This document shows, in pieces, positions 37,649 to 46,740 of a DNA stretch of 64,000 nt. A program made the position numbers and the translations under genes. Below the pieces are notes generated by a model. The model searched no databases, was not told the origin of the DNA, and worked only from the letters and a program-made list of their open reading frames with translations. This stretch comes from Mesorhizobium sp. ORS 3324. Lineage in GTDB: Bacteria; Pseudomonadota; Alphaproteobacteria; Rhizobiales; Rhizobiaceae. Within the stretch, counting starts at the first letter, position 1. Each line of letters starts with the position of its first letter. The DNA lies in NCBI GenBank assembly GCA_000824825.2, contig LM655194.1:155929-219928 (forward strand), in the 5' to 3' direction.

Positions 37649-40219
37649 ATGAAATCCCATGCAAAAGCGGTTGTCATCGGCGGCGGCGTCGTCGGCTGTT
37701 CGGTGCTCTACCACCTCGCCAAGGCCGGCTGGACCGACATCATGCTGATCGAGCGCTCGGAGCTGACCTCCGGCTCGTCCTGGCATGCGGCAGGCGGCTT
37801 CCACACGCTCAACGGCGACCCGAACGTCGCCAAGCTGCAGGCCTATACGGTTCAGCTCTACAAGGAGATCGAGGAGCTATCCGGCCAGTCCTGCTCGCTG
37901 CATCTCACAGGCGGCGTGATGATGGCCGATACGCCCGAGCGCATGGACTTCCTGCGGCTTGCCCACGCCAAGGGTCGCTATCTCGGCATGGACACCGAGC
38001 TGATCACACCTTCGGAAGCGAAGGCGATGTTCCCGCTGATGGACGAGAAGAATTTCGTCGGCGCCATGTGGGATCCGGTCGAAGGCCATCTCGACCCATC
38101 CGGCACCACGCATGCCTACGCCAAGGCAGCGCGCAGACTCGGCGCCGAGATCGTGCTGCGCAACCGCGTCGTCGAGCTGACGCAGGAGGTCGACGGCACC
38201 TGGAACGTCGTTACCGAGCAGGGCACGGTGAAGGCCGAGCATGTCGTCAACTGCGGCGGGTTGTGGGCGCGCGAGATCGGCCGCATGGTCGGCGTCGAGC
38301 TGCCGGTGCTGGCGATGGAGCACATGTACCTGCTGACCGAACCGATGCCGGAGGTTGAGGAATTCAACAAGTCGACCGGCCGCGAGATGATCGGCGTGCT
38401 CGATTTCAAGGGCGAGATCTATACCCGCCAGGAGCGCAACGGCATCCTGCTCGGCACCTATGAGAAGGCCTGCAAACCGTGGTCGCCGGTGAACACACCC
38501 TGGGATTTCGGCCATGAACTCTTGCCACCCGACATCGACCGCATCGCGCCGTCGTTGGAAATCGGCTTCAAGCATTTCCCGGGCATCGAGAAGGCCGGCA
38601 TCAAGCAGATCATCAACGGCCCCTTCACCTTCGCGCTCGACGGCAACCCATTGGTCGGTCCCGTCCAAGGCCTGACCAACTTCTGGTGCGCCTGCGCTGT
38701 CATGGCGGGCTTCAGCCAGGGCGGCGGCGTCGGCCTCGCGCTGTCCAACTGGATGGTGAACGGCGATCCGGGCTTCGATGTCTGGGGTATGGATGTCGCG
38801 CGCTTCGGCGAGTGGGCGACGCTGCGCTACACCAACGCCAAGGTGCGCGAGAATTATTCGCGCCGCTTCTCGATCCGCTTCCCGAACGAGGAACTGCCGG
38901 CCGCAAGGCCCGCGCAGACGACGCCGCTCTACGACACCATGCTCGCCAACAATGCGGTGATGGGCGACTCGTGGGGCCTCGAAACCCCGCTCTGGTTCGC
39001 GCCGAAAGGCACCGAGCCGAAGGACATCGTCTCCTTCCACCGCTCCAACGATTTCGATCCGATCGGCGAGGAAGTGCGCGCCACGCGCGAGCGGGTCGGC
39101 GTCACCGAGATCGCCAACTTCGCCAAATACGAGGTCTCCGGGTCGGGTGCCGAGGATTTCCTCAACCGGCTGATGACCAACCGCATGCCGAAGACCGGCC
39201 GCATCGTGCTGACCCCGATGATCAACGAGTTCGGCAGGCTGATCGGCGACTTCACCATCGCCAAGACCGGCGAGGACCGCTTCATGATCTGGGGTTCATC
39301 CGCCGCGCAGAAATATCACATGCGCTGGTTCGAGAAGCACCTGCCTAAGGACGGTTCGGTGCGCATTCACCGCTTCGACCAGACGCTGGTCGGCCTGTCG
39401 ATCGCGGGACCGAAATCGCGCGACCTCTTGCAGAAGCTCGTCGATGTCGATGTCTCGACCAAGGCCTTCCGCTTCATGGACTTCCGCGAGATGGCGGTGG
39501 GCGGCGCGCCCTGCATGGTCAACCGCATCACCTATACCGGCGACCTCGGCTACGAGATCTGGATGGCGCCGGCCTATCAGCGCCTCGTCTACCAGGCGAT
39601 CAAGGAGGCGGGCGAGGAATTCGGCCTCGTCGATTTCGGCATGCGCGCGCTGCTGTCGATGCGTCTGGAAAAGAACTTTCCGACCTGGTTCCGCGAGCTG
39701 CGTCCGATCTACGGCCCGTTCGAAGGCTCCATGGACCGCTTCATCAAGCTTGAGAAGAACGACTTCATCGGCCGCGAGGCAGCCGCCAAGGAACACGCCG
39801 AAGGGCCGAAGCTGCGCCGCGTCTCCTTCATTGTCGATGCGGCCGATGCCGATGTGATGGGCGACGAGCCGATCTGGGCCAAGGTCGGCAAGGACTACGG
39901 CACGGTGGAAAAGCCGCATGGCTACGGCGCGCCGCGTTTCGATGAGACGGGCAAGGAAGTCCGCGGCTCCAAGGCCGCCGAAGGCGCGTCCGCCGTGCGC
40001 GGCATCGTCGATGGCGAGTGGCGGGTTGTCGGCTGGGTCACGTCGGGCGGCTATGCGCATTACGTGCAGAAGTCGATGGCGCAGGGCTATGTGCCTGCCG
40101 CTCTCGCGGAGGACGAAAGCGCCGGCTTGTTCGAGATCGAGATCCTCGGCCACCGCCGTCCGGCCCGCATCAATGTCGAGCCGCCCTTCGACCCGAGCGG
40201 CGAGAAGATGCGCGCCTGA
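37649..40219 (+). CDS. Dimethylglycine/sarcosine dehydrogenase-like FAD oxidoreductase with GcvT domain
   Basis: 856 residues. N-terminal DAO-type flavin domain: VVIGGGVVGCSVLYHLAKAG, then SGSSWHAAGGFH, whose His is the covalent-FAD site of dimethylglycine dehydrogenases. The C-terminal half is GcvT/aminomethyltransferase-like (from about residue 430: GVTEIANFAKYEVSGSGAEDFL ... MRLEKNFPTWFRELRP), binding tetrahydrofolate to capture the oxidised methyl as 5,10-methylene-THF. It probably demethylates dimethylglycine or sarcosine, the product of the upstream MttB step, and feeds the same folate pool. It is followed 10 bp later by the DddP-like gene. Confidence 0.88.
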   Translation: MKSHAKAVVIGGGVVGCSVLYHLAKAGWTDIMLIERSELTSGSSWHAAGGFHTLNGDPNVAKLQAYTVQLYKEIEELSGQSCSLHLTGGVMMADTPERMDFLRLAHAKGRYLGMDTELITPSEAKAMFPLMDEKNFVGAMWDPVEGHLDPSGTTHAYAKAARRLGAEIVLRNRVVELTQEVDGTWNVVTEQGTVKAEHVVNCGGLWAREIGRMVGVELPVLAMEHMYLLTEPMPEVEEFNKSTGREMIGVLDFKGEIYTRQERNGILLGTYEKACKPWSPVNTPWDFGHELLPPDIDRIAPSLEIGFKHFPGIEKAGIKQIINGPFTFALDGNPLVGPVQGLTNFWCACAVMAGFSQGGGVGLALSNWMVNGDPGFDVWGMDVARFGEWATLRYTNAKVRENYSRRFSIRFPNEELPAARPAQTTPLYDTMLANNAVMGDSWGLETPLWFAPKGTEPKDIVSFHRSNDFDPIGEEVRATRERVGVTEIANFAKYEVSGSGAEDFLNRLMTNRMPKTGRIVLTPMINEFGRLIGDFTIAKTGEDRFMIWGSSAAQKYHMRWFEKHLPKDGSVRIHRFDQTLVGLSIAGPKSRDLLQKLVDVDVSTKAFRFMDFREMAVGGAPCMVNRITYTGDLGYEIWMAPAYQRLVYQAIKEAGEEFGLVDFGMRALLSMRLEKNFPTWFRELRPIYGPFEGSMDRFIKLEKNDFIGREAAAKEHAEGPKLRRVSFIVDAADADVMGDEPIWAKVGKDYGTVEKPHGYGAPRFDETGKEVRGSKAAEGASAVRGIVDGEWRVVGWVTSGGYAHYVQKSMAQGYVPAALAEDESAGLFEIEILGHRRPARINVEPPFDPSGEKMRA

Positions 40220-40228
40220 GATCCGGCC

Positions 40229-41587
40229 GTGGACAGCGCGGCGCCAAAGGGAGGCTTCGGCCGCCATCGCAAGATCATGCCGTTCGAACCGGCTTCAGTA
40301 GAAGCGTTGCGCGCGGCTTCCCGCGAGAAGGCGGCCGCGCTCAACCAGCATGTGCTGGGCTATGGCGCCCAGGCCGAAGCCGAATGGGCAGCGGCGGGCG
40401 TCGCCGCTCCCGACCTTCCCGCCATGCGACAATACCGGCTCGACCGCATCCGTGCCGAGCTCAGGCGCCGCGACTATGCCGGCGCCCTGCTCTACGACCC
40501 GGTCAACATCCGCTACGCGACCGACTCGACCAACATGCAGCCCTGGGTGGCGCACAACCCGACCCGCCACTGTTTCGTCGCCACCGAGGGCCCGGTGGTG
40601 CTGTTCGACTATTTCTCCTGCGAGCACCTGTCCGATCACGCCGGCGTCGTCGACGAAGTCCGGCCGGCGATGTCGTGGATGTATCTTTATAGCGGCGAGC
40701 TGACCGACAAGAAGGTCCGTCGCTGGGCGGCCGGCATCGCCGACCTTGTCGCCGAGCACGGGGGCGGCAATCGCCGCATCGCCGTCGACCACATCAATCC
40801 GGAAGGCGTCGAGGAGCTTGCCCGCCGCGGCATCGCGGTCGGCAATGGCGAGGCGGTGATGGAGAATGCGCGGCTCATCAAATCGCCGGACGAAATCCTT
40901 GCCATGCGCCGCGCCATCGTCGCTTGCGAAGCAGCGATGGGCGAGATGGAGGCGACGCTGAAGCCGGGCATTTCCGAGAACGAGCTGTGGGCGGAACTGC
41001 ATCGCGGCAACATCGCGCGCGGCGGCGAGTGGATCGAGACCCGGCTTCTGTCGTCGGGGCCGCGCACCAATCCCTGGTTCCAGGAATGCTCGTCGCGCAT
41101 CGTCCAGGACGGCGACCTCGTCGCCTTCGACACCGACCTCATCGGTCCCTACGGCTTCTGCGCCGACCTCTCGCGCACCTGGCTCTGCGGCGACGGCAGG
41201 CCGTCGAACGAGCAGCGCGAGCTGTTCCGCATCGCCGCCGAACAGATCGCGCACAACACCGGGCTGATGCGGCCGGGCGTCTCCTTCCGCGATCTCGTCG
41301 AGCGCTCTGCGGTACCACCCGGCGACTGCTTCCCGGCGCGCTACGGCGTGCTCTACCACGGCGTCGGTTTGGCCGACGAGTACCCGACCCTGCCGCATGC
41401 CAGCGACTGGACGGACGACACGCCCGACGGCGTGCTCGAACCCGGCATGGTGCTGTGCGTGGAAAGCTATATCGGCCGGCTCGGCGGACGCGAGGGCGTC
41501 AAGATCGAGGAGCAGATCCTGATCACCGAGACCGGCAACGAAAAGCTTTCAAACTATCCGCTGGACGAGCGGCTGCTTGGCAACTGA
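40229..41587 (+). CDS. DddP-like M24-fold protein (possible DMSP lyase)
   Basis: 452 residues, creatinase/aminopeptidase P fold. The sequence AEWAAAGVAAPDLPAMRQYR, YDPVNIRYATDSTNMQPW and GEWIETRLLSSGPRTNPWFQEC is strikingly like the DMSP lyase DddP. Metal-ligand candidates Asp301, Asp303, Asp313, His377, Glu412 and Glu427 are all present with exactly the spacing I recall for R. lacuscaerulensis DddP (295, 297, 307, 371, 406, 421), and the catalytic Asp (383) and Tyr (372) are kept. A GTG start at 40229 is used; ATG at 40277 is an alternative. The context (dimethylglycine dehydrogenase and mttB upstream) leaves an N-betaine substrate possible. The end overlaps the convergent PhnD-like gene by 39 bp. 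Confidence 0.75.
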   Translation: MDSAAPKGGFGRHRKIMPFEPASVEALRAASREKAAALNQHVLGYGAQAEAEWAAAGVAAPDLPAMRQYRLDRIRAELRRRDYAGALLYDPVNIRYATDSTNMQPWVAHNPTRHCFVATEGPVVLFDYFSCEHLSDHAGVVDEVRPAMSWMYLYSGELTDKKVRRWAAGIADLVAEHGGGNRRIAVDHINPEGVEELARRGIAVGNGEAVMENARLIKSPDEILAMRRAIVACEAAMGEMEATLKPGISENELWAELHRGNIARGGEWIETRLLSSGPRTNPWFQECSSRIVQDGDLVAFDTDLIGPYGFCADLSRTWLCGDGRPSNEQRELFRIAAEQIAHNTGLMRPGVSFRDLVERSAVPPGDCFPARYGVLYHGVGLADEYPTLPHASDWTDDTPDGVLEPGMVLCVESYIGRLGGREGVKIEEQILITETGNEKLSNYPLDERLLGN

Positions 41588-42394
41588 GCCCTCCAGGTCA
41601 AGCTCGCGGATGGCCTCGCGCATGGATGCGACGACGTCCGCCGATGTGGTCCTCGCAGTGATGAACGGCAACCCCTTTCGCCTTGCCGTCCAGCCGACCA
41701 CCTTCGCGCGCCGCGCCGCCGGCTCGAAACGCTGCGCCAATGCCCAGCTCTGGCAGTCGATGGCGGCGATATCGGCCCTGCCCTCAGCGATGGCGACGAT
41801 CGACGACCGGTGGCCGCCGCTTTCGCCACGAGAGGCAAAGATGTCAAGGCTTTCGCCGATTGCCTCAAGGTCACGCGTCAGCCCGAGCAGCCCCGACATC
41901 GAATCCGGATTGTTGAAAATGAAGCGCTTGCCGCGGATGAGATCGAGCGGGATGACGGCCCTGCCATCGTCGGGCGAGGCAACCGACGGCCCGCCATCCG
42001 CCAGCATCACCAGCGCGCTGGAATAAAGCTCCCCCTGCCCACCCTCGAAGGCGTCGTAGCTAGGCTGGGCAATCACCTGCACATGCCGGGCCAGGCCGAG
42101 TTCCATCGGTCCCCAGCAGGTTTGCCCGAAAAGCAGTGCGGGGCTCAGCCAGAGCTGATGAAAATCGAACGCGTCGGGGGGCAATGTCGCCGGGTCGGGC
42201 GCGATCACCTTTCCGGCGCCGTCGCGGATGCCGCCGGGCACCGGCGGCAGGTCGCGATTGTTGCGCGCCATTGTCTCCGGCGCATCGATGCCTCTTTGCC
42301 GGAAGGCGTCGCGGAGCCGCGCCCATTGCGCGTCGATCTCGCCACGAACCTCGGGCCAGTCATACATCGGCAAAGCCGCAACCAACTTACTCAT
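41549..42394 (-). CDS. PhnD/SsuA-type substrate-binding-like protein without signal peptide
   Basis: 281 residues related to phosphonate-binding periplasmic proteins: ALPMYDWPEVRGEIDAQW at the start, ELYSSALVMLADGGPS and RFIFNNPDSMSGLLGLTRDL in the middle, and FEPAARRAKVVGWTARRKGLPFITA near the end. No signal sequence and no ABC genes are adjacent, so it may be a cytoplasmic sensor or enzyme relative rather than a transporter part. The 3' end overlaps the DddP-like gene convergently. Function unknown. Confidence 0.7.
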   Translation of the reverse strand: MSKLVAALPMYDWPEVRGEIDAQWARLRDAFRQRGIDAPETMARNNRDLPPVPGGIRDGAGKVIAPDPATLPPDAFDFHQLWLSPALLFGQTCWGPMELGLARHVQVIAQPSYDAFEGGQGELYSSALVMLADGGPSVASPDDGRAVIPLDLIRGKRFIFNNPDSMSGLLGLTRDLEAIGESLDIFASRGESGGHRSSIVAIAEGRADIAAIDCQSWALAQRFEPAARRAKVVGWTARRKGLPFITARTTSADVVASMREAIRELDLEGSVAKQPLVQRIV

Positions 42395-42468
42395 GACGAA
42401 TTGCTTTCAAAACAGGCGACTATCGGCGCCTGCGTCCCGCCGCGAGAAGCAGTCGCAGAGAGTGGAAA

Positions 42469-43479
42469 CTACTCCTTGGGCGGCTCTGCCGGTACTGGGG
42501 CCGTTCCGAGTCCATTCACATTATGCGCCCTGATCCTCGGCTTGAAGGCGCGGCCGGGTTCCGGCGCGCGGCGCAGCACCGGGTGGACAACCGGCTCCTT
42601 GGCCTTGAAGGCAAAGGATTTGATCAGCGCGAAATAGTTCGGATAGACATAGCCGTTGTTCATCCGCAGCCATTCCTCGCGGCGATCGCGAAACATCTTC
42701 GGCAGTCTGTACCAGGCGATCGTCGGGCTCTTGTGATGCACGAGATGCAGGTTGTTGTTGAGGAACAGGAGCGACAGCGGCGAGCGTTCGACGATGATCG
42801 TGCGCCCTTCCGGATGTTCCGACCACTGATGCTCGGCATAGGTGCGGACCGAGATCAGCGACTGTCCGAGCCACACCGGCACCAGTATATAGAGCCAGAG
42901 CGGGATGCCGAAGCCCAACGTCACGATCGGCACGACCACGACAAGGCCGACGGCATGGAGCAGCCACGCGTTGCGGATCGTCTTGTCGCCGGCGGCCATC
43001 TGCCTGGCATCGTCGATGAAGAAGCCGATCGACGACAGCCACGGGCCGAGAATGAAGCGGCCGACCATGGTATTGTTGAGCTTGAGCAGGAACTTCATCG
43101 TCGGCGGCAGTTCCTCATGCATCCAGAGCGCCTGGTAATAGCTTTCCGGATCGTCCAGCGGATCGGTCAGCCGCTCATCGGCATGATGGCGAAGGTGGAT
43201 CGTCTTGAAGCGGCGGAACGGCCAGATGAGACCGATCGGCAGGAAGACGAAGGCTTCGTTGATCCTGGCGTTGCGGGTCGGATGGCCATGCAGCACTTCG
43301 TGCATAAGCGAGGATTGCAAGGCCAGTATGAAGCCCAGGACGGCGAGCGCGATCAGCGGATGGGTTGGCCAGAGCAGGAAGCCGGTGGCGAGCCAGGTGC
43401 CGTAGCAGAAGAGTATGAGGAATACCGTCGGCCATTCCACGGCCGGTGTGCTGCTGCGTCTCTTATCTATGCCAGTCAT
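42469..43479 (-). CDS. Membrane fatty acid desaturase
   Basis: 336-residue membrane di-iron enzyme. The three histidine boxes are HEVLHGH near residue 61, HLRHH near residue 99 and, late, HLVHH near residue 255; four hydrophobic segments lie around them. It introduces a double bond (or hydroxyl) into a lipid acyl chain; the position is unknown. The Met at 43479 is chosen; a GTG four codons upstream also exists. The promoter region, shared with the divergent XRE regulator, contains dyads at 43522-43541 and 43555-43593, suggesting regulation by a neighbouring DNA-binding protein. Confidence 0.85.
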   Translation of the reverse strand: MTGIDKRRSSTPAVEWPTVFLILFCYGTWLATGFLLWPTHPLIALAVLGFILALQSSLMHEVLHGHPTRNARINEAFVFLPIGLIWPFRRFKTIHLRHHADERLTDPLDDPESYYQALWMHEELPPTMKFLLKLNNTMVGRFILGPWLSSIGFFIDDARQMAAGDKTIRNAWLLHAVGLVVVVPIVTLGFGIPLWLYILVPVWLGQSLISVRTYAEHQWSEHPEGRTIIVERSPLSLLFLNNNLHLVHHKSPTIAWYRLPKMFRDRREEWLRMNNGYVYPNYFALIKSFAFKAKEPVVHPVLRRAPEPGRAFKPRIRAHNVNGLGTAPVPAEPPKE

Positions 43480-43521
43480 GCTATCGACCACTGCCTTCCA
43501 GTCGCCGGAACCAGTTTGATT

Positions 43522-43593
43522 CCTGACAACATTGTGTCAGGAGCATTTCGTTGCCGCAACGCGACAATGCGCACAAACTGTTGCGAGTGCGCA
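43522..43593. promoter_or_regulatory. Operator-like dyads between desaturase and XRE genes
   Basis: Three inverted repeats: CCTGACA-N6-TGTCAGG (43522-43541), CGCAAC-N19-GTTGCG (43555-43585) and TGCGCAC-N12-GTGCGCA (43568-43593), the last two interleaved. They lie in the 228-bp gap between the divergent desaturase and XRE starts. Binding by the XRE protein is inferred. Confidence 0.5.
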
Positions 43594-43707
43594 TTTTTAG
43601 CGGCAAATGTTATGTATTGTAAACAGATTTGGGGATTCATTTGCGCCTAGGCCGTGATCAGGACGTCTGCCGCGCAAATTTTTCCTCTCCCGAACAGGAG
43701 CAGCGGC

Positions 43708-44565
43708 ATGGACAAGCGTGATCTGTCGACGGTCTTCCGGGAGCGGCTGAAATTGCTCTTGACACGTTCCGACCTGAACCAGTCGGCCTTCGCGACCGCC
43801 GTCGGCATCGACCGGTCGGCGCTCTCGCAACTGCTTTCCGGCGCCTCGACCCGCCTGCCTCGCGCCGAGACGCTTCTCAACATCGCCGCCGAGTTCAAGG
43901 TATCGCTCGACTGGCTGCTGGGCCTCAGCCAGGACGAAGGCGTCACCGGCGAGATCCGCGAAAGCCTGGAGATCGAGGAGGCGCCGGACGGCTTCGATCG
44001 CACGCTGCTCGCCAAATGGCACGCCGAGGCAGTCGGCACCAAGATCCGCTACGTGCCGGCGGGCATTCCGGACCTTTTGCGCACCGAGGCGCTGGTCGAC
44101 TACGAGGCCGGCATCGCCAACAAGAGCCGCGAGGCACAGGCCGGCGAGACGCAATACCGCATCGACTACAACAGGCGGCCCGAGACCGACATGGAGGTCT
44201 GCATGCCGCGCCATACGCTGGAGATCTTCGCGCGCGGCCTCGGCATCTGGGATCGTTTTCCCGAAGCGGAGCGCCGCCGGCAATTGCTGCACATGGCGAC
44301 GCTCCTCGATGACCTCTACCCGACCTTCCGTCTGTTCCTCTACGACGGCCGCATGCGCTATTCGATCCCCTACACGATCTTCGGGCCCTATCGCGCCGCG
44401 ATCTATGTCGGCGACATGTATCTGGTGTTGAATGCCACCCAGCCGGTCCGCACCTTGACCAGCCATTTCGACAATCTGATCCGCGCCGCCGACGTCAACG
44501 CGCATGAGGCGGCGAGCTTCACCCAAAGGCTGGCCGGCATGTCCTTCCCGTCAGGCCCTGTCTGA
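43708..44565 (+). CDS. XRE-family helix-turn-helix regulator with ligand domain
   Basis: 285-residue regulator. The N-terminal HTH (LNQSAFATAVGIDRSALSQLLSG near residues 22-45) is followed by a long conserved C-terminal region (GTKIRYVPAGIPDLLRTEAL ... LYDGRMRYSIPYTIFGPYRAAIYVGDMYLVLN) of unknown fold that probably senses a metabolite. AGGAG lies 7 nt before the ATG. It is followed 62 bp later by a DUF1989 gene in the same direction and is divergent from the desaturase, so either or both may be targets. Confidence 0.85.
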   Translation: MDKRDLSTVFRERLKLLLTRSDLNQSAFATAVGIDRSALSQLLSGASTRLPRAETLLNIAAEFKVSLDWLLGLSQDEGVTGEIRESLEIEEAPDGFDRTLLAKWHAEAVGTKIRYVPAGIPDLLRTEALVDYEAGIANKSREAQAGETQYRIDYNRRPETDMEVCMPRHTLEIFARGLGIWDRFPEAERRRQLLHMATLLDDLYPTFRLFLYDGRMRYSIPYTIFGPYRAAIYVGDMYLVLNATQPVRTLTSHFDNLIRAADVNAHEAASFTQRLAGMSFPSGPV

Positions 44566-44627
44566 ACGCTGCCGCCGCCGTCATGTTGGCACGCGGCCGC
44601 CAGCCTTCACCGTTTCAGGGAAAACCC

Positions 44628-45230
44628 ATGAAAGAACCAGATCGTATCGTCGTTCCTCCGCAATGCGGCCGCGCCTTTCGCGTCAAGGCCGGCGACCGCA
44701 TCCGCATCATCGACCCCAAGGGCTCGCAGGTCTCCGACGTCTGGGCCTTCTCGACCGAAGGCAAGCTCGACTGGCTGAGCACCTCGCAGACCCGCGACAT
44801 CATAGAGCGGCTGTTTCCCAAACCCGGCGACCATTTCTACAGCGCCGCCGGCAAGCCGATGCTGACCCTGGTAGAGGACGCCTCGCCCGGTCCGCACGAC
44901 ATGCTCTACCCCGCCTGCGACAGCGCGCTCTATGAGCGGGCCGGCTTGCCGAACCACCCGAACTGCCGCGACAATCTGATGAAGGCGCTAAGCGCGGAAG
45001 GCATCGACCTGCCCTTCGCGCTCGACCCCGTCGACCTTTTCCAGAACTCGCTACCGCAGGCCGATGGCACGCTTGTGGTCGAAGCCTCGATCAACCCGCC
45101 CGGCGGCTATGTCGCCTTGCGCGCCGAACGGGATCTCCTGCTGGTCGTCACCGCCTGTTCGGTCGACCATCATCCGACCAATGGCGGCGTCTGCACCGAG
45201 ATCGAGGTCGAGATCACGCCCGGATCGTAA
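44628..45230 (+). CDS. DUF1989 (urea-carboxylase-associated) family protein
   Basis: 200 residues covering one DUF1989 domain: VPPQCGRAFRVKAGDRIRIID at the start, QVSDVWAF, FYSAAGKPMLTLVED, CDSALYERAG and NPPGGYVALRAERDLLLVVTACS near the end, with conserved Cys residues probably binding a metal. The family is associated with urea or amine metabolism but has no settled activity. It is downstream of the XRE regulator and upstream of bmt, so a link to amine one-carbon metabolism is possible. Confidence 0.75.
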   Translation: MKEPDRIVVPPQCGRAFRVKAGDRIRIIDPKGSQVSDVWAFSTEGKLDWLSTSQTRDIIERLFPKPGDHFYSAAGKPMLTLVEDASPGPHDMLYPACDSALYERAGLPNHPNCRDNLMKALSAEGIDLPFALDPVDLFQNSLPQADGTLVVEASINPPGGYVALRAERDLLLVVTACSVDHHPTNGGVCTEIEVEITPGS

Positions 45231-45276
45231 AAATGCCGCGGTCCGGATGCTGCCGCGGTCGCAAGTTAATTGACTG

Positions 45277-45305
45277 GACATAAAGACTTCTTTATATCGT
45301 TATCC
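45277..45305 (+). promoter_or_regulatory. Shared C1-regulon operator, copy upstream of bmt
   Basis: The core dyad ATAAAGA-CT-TCTTTAT (45280-45295) is followed by ATCGTTATC. The whole 29-nt block matches the reverse complement of 59212-59240 at 27 of 29 positions, 14 kb away in front of the methyl-THF methyltransferase gene. It ends 26 bp before the bmt start. From memory it resembles the operator type of the ArsR-family regulator SahR, which controls methionine-cycle genes; that assignment is inferred. Confidence 0.75.
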
Positions 45306-45331
45306 GAATTCAGGATACGAAAGCCAAAGCC

Positions 45332-46348
45332 ATGACCGCGACCAATCCGATCGACGCGCTGATTGCCGAGAAAGGCGTGCTGCTGGCCGATGGCGCCACC
45401 GGCACCAACCTGTTTGCGATGGGCCTCCAGGCCGGCGAAGCGCCCGAGCTGCTGAACGAAACGGCCCCCGACACCGTCACGAAGCTGCACCAGAACTTCA
45501 TTGACGCCGGCGCCGACATCATCCTGACCAATTCCTTCGGCGGCACCCGCCACCGGCTGAAGCTGCATCATGCCCAGGACCGGGTCGGCGAGCTGAACAA
45601 GCGCGCCGCCGAGATCGCCCGCTCCGTCGCCGACAAGGCCGGACGCAAGGTGATCGTGGCCGGCTCCGTCGGCCCGACCGGCGAGCTGCTGGCGCCGCTC
45701 GGCGCCATGACCTACGAGGACGCGGTCGATGCTTTCGCCGAGCAGATCGAGGGCCTCAAGGCCGGCGGCGCCGAAGTCGCCTGGATCGAGACCATGTCGG
45801 CGCCGGAGGAGATCCGCGCCGCGGCCGAAGCCGCGATCCGCGTCGGCCTGCCCTACACTTACACCGGCTCCTTCGACACCGCCGGCCGCACCATGATGGG
45901 GCTTTTGCCGAAGGACATCCACGGCGTCGCCGACGGGCTGTCGCAGGCTCCGCTCGGTGTCGGCGCCAATTGCGGTGTCGGTGCCGCCGACATCCTGTCC
46001 TCGCTGCTCGACATGACCGAGGCGAAGCCGGAAGCCACCGTGATCGTCAAGGGCAATTGCGGCATTCCGGAATTTCGCGGCAGCGAAATCCACTATTCCG
46101 GCACCCCCGAGCTGATGGCAGACTATGTCAGGCTGGCGGTCGATGCCGGCGCCAAGATCGTCGGCGGCTGCTGCGGCACCTCGTTCGCCCATCTCGCCGC
46201 CATGCGCAAGGCGCTCGACGGGCACACCAAGTCGTCGCGCCCGACGGTCGAGACGATCGTCGAGCGCATCGGTCCGATGCGCAACAAGACGGCGCGCGGC
46301 GGCGAAGCAGGCGAAGGCCGTCGCGAACGCCGGCGCAGCCGCGCCTGA
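45332..46348 (+). CDS. bmt: Betaine-homocysteine S-methyltransferase
   Basis: 338-residue zinc methyltransferase of the homocysteine S-methyltransferase family, moving a methyl group from glycine betaine to homocysteine to give methionine and dimethylglycine. Barrel start LLADGATGTNLFAMG; zinc ligands in GANCGVGAAD and GGCCGTS. The length agrees with the rhizobial Bmt described in Sinorhizobium. The C terminus ends in an Arg-rich tail (GRRERRRSRA). A palindromic operator lies 26 bp upstream. It offers a B12-independent use of betaine methyl groups next to the corrinoid route. Confidence 0.85.
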   Translation: MTATNPIDALIAEKGVLLADGATGTNLFAMGLQAGEAPELLNETAPDTVTKLHQNFIDAGADIILTNSFGGTRHRLKLHHAQDRVGELNKRAAEIARSVADKAGRKVIVAGSVGPTGELLAPLGAMTYEDAVDAFAEQIEGLKAGGAEVAWIETMSAPEEIRAAAEAAIRVGLPYTYTGSFDTAGRTMMGLLPKDIHGVADGLSQAPLGVGANCGVGAADILSSLLDMTEAKPEATVIVKGNCGIPEFRGSEIHYSGTPELMADYVRLAVDAGAKIVGGCCGTSFAHLAAMRKALDGHTKSSRPTVETIVERIGPMRNKTARGGEAGEGRRERRRSRA

Positions 46349-46360
46349 AGCTGCCCTGCC

Positions 46361-46645
46361 TTAGTCGTTGTTTTCGGCGTAGCGCGAGAGCGCCGTATTG
46401 AAATCGGTGCTGACGCCATTCTTGCTGTCGGCGCCCATGGTCATCAACGCGCCGGACGCGCGCGGGTCGCTGATCTGTTCCAGCATCACGCGGAAGCGGT
46501 CGTTGTTCAGCGCCGAGCGTGCCGTGTTGCGGGCCGCGTCGACATCACTTCTGATGCGCGTTGATTCAGCCGACGAAGCGGCCGGTTCTCGCGTCTGAAG
46601 ATTGCTTGCAGTCGACGACACGTCCCCGGTGATATGCAATTCCAT
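46361..46645 (-). CDS. Hypothetical protein, 94 residues
   Basis: A small hydrophilic protein starting MELHITGDVSSTASNLQTRE with a Ser/Thr/Ala-rich first half and a helical second half (NNDRFRVMLEQISD ... STDFNTALSRYAEN). No family was recognised; no signal peptide or membrane segment. The start is followed by normal coding-like codon use. It is convergent with bmt, 12 bp from its stop. Confidence 0.55.
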   Translation of the reverse strand: MELHITGDVSSTASNLQTREPAASSAESTRIRSDVDAARNTARSALNNDRFRVMLEQISDPRASGALMTMGADSKNGVSTDFNTALSRYAENND

Positions 46646-46740
46646 TCCCCCAAGTCCTTATCAGCTTTGACTAACAGGAGGTCATTGCAGCGAAGTTCCG
46701 GAAAAGCAGCGCAATTTAACGATCGGCACGAAGGCTGGCC

